The position numbers and the translations under genes are program-made. A stretch of 10,442 nucleotides of DNA from Methanoregula sp. (GTDB lineage Archaea > Halobacteriota > Methanomicrobia > Methanomicrobiales > Methanospirillaceae), in NCBI GenBank assembly GCA_022710665.1, contig JAKLGN010000030.1, positions 1-10,442 on the forward strand. Direction: 5' to 3'. The notes beneath the pieces are model-generated. The model did no database searches. It saw only the letters and a list, made by a program, of their open reading frames with translations, and was not told where the DNA came from. Positions within the stretch are counted from its first letter, which is position 1; each line of letters starts with the position of its first letter. Shown here one piece after another: positions 6,792 through 10,442 of this stretch.

Positions 6792-6807
6792 CAAATATTT
6801 ATATTTG
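6792..6807 (+). promoter_or_regulatory. Operon promoter: TATA-like box within a palindrome
   Basis: CAAATAT (6792-6798) and ATATTTG (6801-6807) are exact reverse complements around TT. The TATA-like TTTATATT (6798-6805) lies inside. Its centre is about 37 nt before ATG 6838, so transcription should start near 6827 with a very short leader. The surrounding 6720-6837 is strongly AT-rich. The symmetry may mark an operator as well as the TATA box, or be a by-product of AT composition. Confidence 0.6.
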
Positions 6808-6837
6808 ATGTAATCTCAATAAGCCATAAGAAAGGAT

Positions 6838-7413
6838 ATGCGCACAAATATTCCCATCATTTTCATCGTATTGGTACTTTCGGCCCTGATTTTCGGAACC
6901 GGATGTGTTTCGCAATCATCGGAAGGCCAGGCACCAAGGCAGGATACCGGGTTCACCCAGCCATCGCTCTTAGCGGAGACCGGCCGCATCAGTTATGATG
7001 AGGCGAAAGCGAGACTCACCGATTACCGGTTGAACGTGTTGAATGAATATGGGAATGGAACAAGAGTGAATTACCTCCGTTCCCGTGACCTGGATGAATA
7101 CGGGAATGCCACAGGCTGGATCTTCGGGGTGTACACCGGACAAGGGGCAGAATTTTTACTGTTCGATCGAATCGGCTGGACCACCATACCGAATGCTACG
7201 ATTCCAAAGGACGAGATCGATCTCGATACCATTGTATCTCCGGGGGTTTTATTCACGAAGAACAAAGCGATACTTACGGGAACAATATCCCCGTCAGTCC
7301 CTGCACGGCGGGATATCGAACTGCAACAGGGATTGTATAAACTCACCATCACCTCCGGCAGCACAAGAAAAACACTTGCCTTTAATGCAAGCACCGGGGT
7401 GTTGATTCCATAA
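6838..7413 (+). CDS. Putative surface lipoprotein, first gene of the operon
   Basis: The 191-residue protein starts with a classic lipoprotein signal: Arg2, a hydrophobic core (about 5-19), then GTGC with the candidate lipidated Cys23, followed by a Ser, Gly and Gln-rich linker to about residue 45. The mature part begins near RISYDEAKARL and contains two EYGN(G/A)T stretches and IFGVYTGQGAEFLLFDR. It carries four N-glycosylation sequons (NGT, NAT twice, NAS). I do not recognise the domain; PepSY-like folds are a remote possibility I could not support. The protein should be anchored outside the membrane. AAGGA sits only 1 nt before the ATG, so a near-leaderless start is likely. The next gene starts 2 nt after the stop, so this lipoprotein is probably a partner of the pilin-like proteins. 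Confidence 0.8.
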   Translation: MRTNIPIIFIVLVLSALIFGTGCVSQSSEGQAPRQDTGFTQPSLLAETGRISYDEAKARLTDYRLNVLNEYGNGTRVNYLRSRDLDEYGNATGWIFGVYTGQGAEFLLFDRIGWTTIPNATIPKDEIDLDTIVSPGVLFTKNKAILTGTISPSVPARRDIELQQGLYKLTITSGSTRKTLAFNASTGVLIP

Positions 7414-7415
7414 CA

Positions 7416-8546
7416 ATGACTGACGATACCGGAGCGCTCTCCATCGATTTCCTCGTGGGATTCACCATTTTTTTACTTGCGTTCATCTGGGTGGCATCAA
7501 TGATCCCGGGAATCATGGTCGGTCTGCAGTCGTATACCATTGATTATGATGCTGTTGCATACCGGACAGGCGTTATTCTTGTGGAGGACCCGGGATGGCC
7601 GGTCTCTCCTCCCTGGGAGTCCTTTTCTGACTTCCAGAAATCCAATATGACGCGGTTCGGTCTGGCGGTATCAAAGGATACCCCGAATATCCTCTCCCAG
7701 GATAAAGTGAACCGGTTCTTCTGTACTACATTTGTGTATCCCGATGACTACCACACGCGTGCTATCTTCGGTGACTACCCGTACGGGTTTAACATTTCCC
7801 TTAAGGATGCGGCGGGGGAGTATCAATCGGTGGGCAGCATTACCCCCCTGGGGTACGGGACAATCAGGCGTATTGTAAAGATAAAAGGACCGAGCAACGC
7901 CACGATCGGCACGGGGAATTATGCCAAGTATCCTTCCTTCTACAATAAGACCGAAAACGTCACAACCCATGTTTTTTCGTTCCTCATCGACAATCCCCGG
8001 CTGCTGGATGATGTGAAAAACCCTGCATACCAGATCGATCCGGCCCGGGAACAGCTCACCATCAATGTCACCGATCTCCGGGCAACGATTACCGATTACC
8101 CCACCGCTGTTCCACCCATAGAGAATATGACGAGCACGATTGAGCTCGTCAACGTCAGGGTGTATAAAAAAGAGGGGGCATTATATTCCAATGTACCCCT
8201 GCCGGCATCAGAATATCCCTTTGTCAATGGCAGCAGCACGCGGGTGACATCAATGCCTGTGCCCCATACGGATAATGTCACGATAAAACTCACCCCGTAT
8301 TATTTCGACCTCATGAAGGCGCAGAATTGTCAGATTTACCTTGCGCTCGGGTTCAATGTTACACCGCCCAGTACCTTTTTGAATAATACGCAGGCCCTGC
8401 CGGATTTCAACAATCTGGATGCAAAATTGACCTTTGAAAATGTGAATACCACCCCGTTCAACTATAACTACGAGGTAGAGAATGTCACGCAGCCGCATCT
8501 CCGGGATGCCGTGCTTGAGGTGGCGGTCTGGTCCGGAGGAGGGTAG
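7416..8546 (+). CDS. Pilin-like surface protein, DUF7287-like, heavily glycosylatable
   Basis: The 376-residue protein opens with a short polar head (MTDDTGALSID), then one membrane helix at about 12-31 (FLVGFTIFLLAFIWVASMIP), then AYRTGVILVEDPGWP and a large extracellular domain. From memory this N-terminal pattern matches the haloarchaeal DUF7287 family. If the head were cut after Gly6, Asp would stand at +5, as Glu does in type IV pilins; the cut is conjecture. I count 13 Asn-X-Ser/Thr sequons in the outer domain, an unusually high density. The gene starts 2 nt after the lipoprotein stop, with GGGGTG about 14 nt upstream as a weak SD. The last codons contain the SD of the next gene. This is the largest member of the operon and may form the bulk of the exposed structure. 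Confidence 0.8.
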   Translation: MTDDTGALSIDFLVGFTIFLLAFIWVASMIPGIMVGLQSYTIDYDAVAYRTGVILVEDPGWPVSPPWESFSDFQKSNMTRFGLAVSKDTPNILSQDKVNRFFCTTFVYPDDYHTRAIFGDYPYGFNISLKDAAGEYQSVGSITPLGYGTIRRIVKIKGPSNATIGTGNYAKYPSFYNKTENVTTHVFSFLIDNPRLLDDVKNPAYQIDPAREQLTINVTDLRATITDYPTAVPPIENMTSTIELVNVRVYKKEGALYSNVPLPASEYPFVNGSSTRVTSMPVPHTDNVTIKLTPYYFDLMKAQNCQIYLALGFNVTPPSTFLNNTQALPDFNNLDAKLTFENVNTTPFNYNYEVENVTQPHLRDAVLEVAVWSGGG

Positions 8547-8548
8547 CT

Positions 8549-9088
8549 GTGAAAAATTCTGACGGGCAGTTGTATACGATCGAGGGGCTTGCCGCAGCCC
8601 TTGTCATGCTCCTGACGGCGTACTTTGTCATCAATGCCACCTCTGTATATACTGCCGGGGATACCCATATCACCGATATGCAGCTGGAGGCTCTGGGAAC
8701 CGATGCTCTCAGGGTGATGGATGCCAATGAATCGCGGCTGACGGGATCGCCGCTCCGGAATATCATATCGAATGTAACATTTACCGACAACCAGACCTTC
8801 GGAACCATGTTCGGGAACCTGATCAACAGCAGGACCGGCGCCGCCGCGGACCATATCCAGTATTCCGCGAGTTACTCCTATCGGGATCTGGGGGACAATT
8901 CCATGAAGAGTATGTTTATCAATGCCTCCCGGAACCTTTCCGGGGGGGAACATGCGGTGAGGGCAACGAAATGGGTGATTGCGAACGTTAAAGGGGACGG
9001 GTTACCCGGGGATAGTAGTTACATTCCCGGGTTCTCGCCTCCGCAGAACCGCTCCGTTCTCGTGGAGGTGCTGTTATGGCGGGACTGA
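8549..9088 (+). CDS. Pilin-like protein, DUF7288-like
   Basis: The 179-residue protein starts MKNSDGQLYTIEG, followed by a single helix (about 12-29). The GQ-x-YTIEG pattern resembles, from memory, haloarchaeal DUF7288 proteins (GQAYTLEG). Cleavage after Gln7 would put Glu at +5, the position of the invariant Glu of type IV pilins. The outer domain has seven sequons (NAT, NES, NVT, NQT, NAS, NLS, NRS). GTG is the start: GGAGGAG (8535-8541) inside the end of the preceding gene lies 7 nt upstream, an excellent SD. Spacing to that gene is 2 nt. The coding end carries GGAGGTG, the SD of the next gene. No enzymatic motif is present. Confidence 0.8.
   Translation: MKNSDGQLYTIEGLAAALVMLLTAYFVINATSVYTAGDTHITDMQLEALGTDALRVMDANESRLTGSPLRNIISNVTFTDNQTFGTMFGNLINSRTGAAADHIQYSASYSYRDLGDNSMKSMFINASRNLSGGEHAVRATKWVIANVKGDGLPGDSSYIPGFSPPQNRSVLVEVLLWRD
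9064..9070 (+). promoter_or_regulatory. Perfect SD GGAGGTG buried in the preceding gene
   Basis: It lies 5 nt before ATG 9076 and reads as Val-Glu-Val codons of the upstream gene. It makes the 13-nt overlap of the two genes credible and suggests coupled translation. Confidence 0.7.
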
Positions 9089-9450
9089 ATGATGATGCAC
9101 AATGGATTGTCCTGATGGGCTTTCTGGTAAGTTTCAGCTTCTTCTTCCTTGCGCTGGTTATCAACCAGTCTACTGTTGTCGGGCAGACAACCGCGGAAAG
9201 CGTGATCGAATTCCCGAAAAATGACATCCGGGATACCCGGGAGATCATGATCCGCTCTTGGGATCTTGGGAACTACAACACAGTGAACTACAACACAGTG
9301 AAAGAAGACATCAAAATCATCTCGAAGAGCCGGAAAAATGCGGTAGTAAAGTTTGATGATCGCATTTGGGGGAACGATATGCATTTCCATTATCCCTTAT
9401 ATTACAACAACGGGGTGACTGAATACTATGAAAACTGGACGTCCCTGTAG
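9076..9450 (+). CDS. Small pilin-like single-helix protein
   Basis: The 124-residue protein has a short head (MAGLNDDAQ), one helix at about 10-29 (WIVLMGFLVSFSFFFLALVI) and an outer domain of about 90 residues. It resembles, loosely and from memory, the small haloarchaeal families in the DUF7261-7266 range. It has two sequons (NQS and NWT). An exact 15-bp tandem duplication (9271-9300) yields NYNTVNYNTV, a 5-residue repeat. The gene overlaps its predecessor by 13 nt and its successor by 23 nt. With its perfect SD the start is secure. No Glu or Asp stands at +5 here, so a processing claim is weaker than for its neighbours. Confidence 0.75.
   Translation: MAGLNDDAQWIVLMGFLVSFSFFFLALVINQSTVVGQTTAESVIEFPKNDIRDTREIMIRSWDLGNYNTVNYNTVKEDIKIISKSRKNAVVKFDDRIWGNDMHFHYPLYYNNGVTEYYENWTSL
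9271..9300 (+). repeat. 15-bp exact tandem duplication inside a gene
   Basis: AACTACAACACAGTG occurs twice in a row (9271-9285 and 9286-9300). Being a multiple of three it keeps the frame and doubles NYNTV. Lack of any divergence suggests it is recent, or held by slippage. Confidence 0.9.
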
Positions 9451-9895
9451 TCATCTGCAGAATGATTCTGCCATAGCGAACATGATGGAGTATATCCTCA
9501 TCAGCGGCATACTGATGGTCATTCTTATTGTGATGCTCCTCCAGGTAAACACCAATATAATGGAAAATCCTGCCAACAGGCTGACGTATGTTGCCTACAC
9601 GGATATCGGCAATGGTATTTCCACCCGGATTGTTGATCTGTATGCGATTACCCCGAGAAACGGGACAATCAACACCATTTTCGATATTCCCAACGATATC
9701 GCCGGCAGGGATTATTATGTTGATATCGGCCCCGGGGCACAACCGGCTGACCAGGATGTGAAGGTGTCGCGGGGTGATCGCGATCTTGATGCAAAGATTG
9801 CGCTTGCCGGTATCGGTGCCTCGCGGGCTGTTGCAGGAAATACCACCGGCAGGGGAATGAACAGGATTCGTTATGATTCTGAGGGATTTGACTGA
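9428..9895 (+). CDS. Pilin-like single-helix protein with Glu near the helix start
   Basis: The 155-residue protein has a basic head (MKTGRPCSHLQNDSAIANMM), Glu21 just before a strong helix (about 22-40, YILISGILMVILIVMLL) and an outer domain with IGNGISTRIVDLYA and GRDYYVDIGPGAQ, followed by a Gly- and Arg-rich tail. The head is typical of membrane proteins with N-in topology. The Glu near the helix recalls pilin N-domains. GGGGTGA (9412-9418) lies 9 nt upstream as SD. The start overlaps the previous gene by 23 nt, and the stop shares one base with the ATG of the next gene (TGATG). Sequons lie in the outer part (NGT, NTT). I do not know a named family. Confidence 0.75.
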   Translation: MKTGRPCSHLQNDSAIANMMEYILISGILMVILIVMLLQVNTNIMENPANRLTYVAYTDIGNGISTRIVDLYAITPRNGTINTIFDIPNDIAGRDYYVDIGPGAQPADQDVKVSRGDRDLDAKIALAGIGASRAVAGNTTGRGMNRIRYDSEGFD

Positions 9896-10442
9896 TGACA
9901 CAGCATACAACGGGTTCAAACGACAGAGGGGTTTCCGAATCCATAGGATTTTTGCTTATGTTCGGTATCGTGATTACCGGCATTGCCCTTGTGGTGCTCT
10001 ATGGGTACCCCATGCTTCTCCAGCAGCAGACAAGTGCTGATGAGAAGATCATGGAAAAAAATATGATCGTTTTGCAGAACGATTTCAAAAGCCTGGCATA
10101 CAAGACCGTACCCTTCAAGGAGACCTCGATGAAGATCGGGGGAGGCTCGCTGACGGTATTCAATTCAGGGCATACTCCGGCTTCCACAACAATCGATATC
10201 TATGACGCAGGAGGTACATCGTACCTCCCTGCCCCGTATAATGGCGGTTTGCCGTTCACCCCGGGGGAACTTCGCTACGAATCCATCAGCTCCCAGACGG
10301 ACATATCGCTCCAGAATGGCGCCGTGGTGATGCGCCGGCACATTGAACCGGGATCCACCATGCTTGCCGAACCCCGCTGGTTCTTTGATCCCGCCACGAA
10401 CACCATGGTGATCAATCTTTTCGAGATCACCAGCACGGATAT
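9895..10442 (+). CDS. Pilin-like protein, DUF7289-like, cut by the window edge
   Basis: The frame is open for 182 codons to the window end, with no stop. After MTQHTTGSND comes RGVSESIGFLLMFGIVI, then a helix to about residue 37. This closely recalls archaeal pilin N-domains (RAVSPVIG and a following helix) and, from memory, the haloarchaeal DUF7289 pattern RAVSDVLGF. Class III processing after Gly12 would leave VSESIG. The outer domain follows with a pattern of short strands, including FKETSMKIGGGSLTV and HIEPGSTML. ATG overlaps the stop of the previous gene by one base, and GAGG (9881-9884) lies 10 nt before it. The missing C-terminus prevents a full length comparison with the family. It is the best candidate for a processed pilin-type subunit of the operon. 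Confidence 0.8.
   Translation, partial: MTQHTTGSNDRGVSESIGFLLMFGIVITGIALVVLYGYPMLLQQQTSADEKIMEKNMIVLQNDFKSLAYKTVPFKETSMKIGGGSLTVFNSGHTPASTTIDIYDAGGTSYLPAPYNGGLPFTPGELRYESISSQTDISLQNGAVVMRRHIEPGSTMLAEPRWFFDPATNTMVINLFEITSTD

Noticed and set aside
7034..7113. Two EYGN(G/A)T stretches in the lipoprotein as an internal duplication
   Set aside because: Only six residues match, the DNA differs at several bases, and the spacing of about 22 residues shows no further similarity. Chance or convergent loops explain it.
1..10442. CRISPR array, tRNA, rRNA, transposase or integrase
   Set aside because: No regularly spaced repeats with spacers were seen. No tRNA-like cloverleaf or rRNA stretch was recognised by eye, and no DDE or tyrosine recombinase protein is encoded. 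A tRNA could be missed without a covariance search.

Overview
The window looks like a chromosome segment from a euryarchaeon, most likely a methanogen of the Methanomicrobiales (Methanoregula-like). The class is an inference from gene content. A class I HMG-CoA reductase for isoprenoid ether lipids, an archaeal Trm5-type tRNA methyltransferase and a RimI-like acetyltransferase point to Archaea. So do TATA-like boxes about 26 nt before the expected transcription starts, oligo-T ends after genes, and GGAGGTG-type Shine-Dalgarno (SD) sites. No rRNA, tRNA, CRISPR array, transposase or integrase was seen.

Positions 1-6662 are GC-rich housekeeping DNA. On the minus strand lie the first codons of an unidentified gene (1-49), a four-helix membrane protein (75-866) and trm5 (1131-2042). 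The plus-strand hmgA (2158-3357, possibly starting at 2086) diverges from trm5. It converges on the minus-strand rimI-like gene (3824-4309) across a 466-bp gap that holds three perfect GC hairpins but no convincing gene. A DUF1015 gene (4471-5733) diverges from rimI across paired TATA-like boxes and is followed by a long-form hisG (5790-6662), which ends in a textbook stem plus T8 terminator.

Positions 6663-10442 are different in character: visibly more AT-rich, rich in Asn/Thr/Ser, and given over to exported proteins. A TATA-like box inside a perfect 16-bp palindrome (6792-6807) precedes six tightly packed plus-strand genes: a lipoprotein, then five small proteins that each begin with a short polar stretch and one hydrophobic helix. 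The last gene runs off the window. Gaps are 2 nt or less and several genes overlap, with SD sites buried in the preceding gene, so this is almost certainly one operon with coupled translation. From memory, the N-termini resemble the haloarchaeal DUF7287, DUF7288 and DUF7289 families and archaeal type IV pilin N-domains. Such genes lie near GspE/TadC-type assembly genes in haloarchaea.

My reading is that this operon encodes a glycosylated pilin-like or pseudopilin-like cell-surface assembly with its own lipoprotein. It is the most interesting part of the window. The function is inferred; the layout, helices and sequons can be read directly from the sequence.
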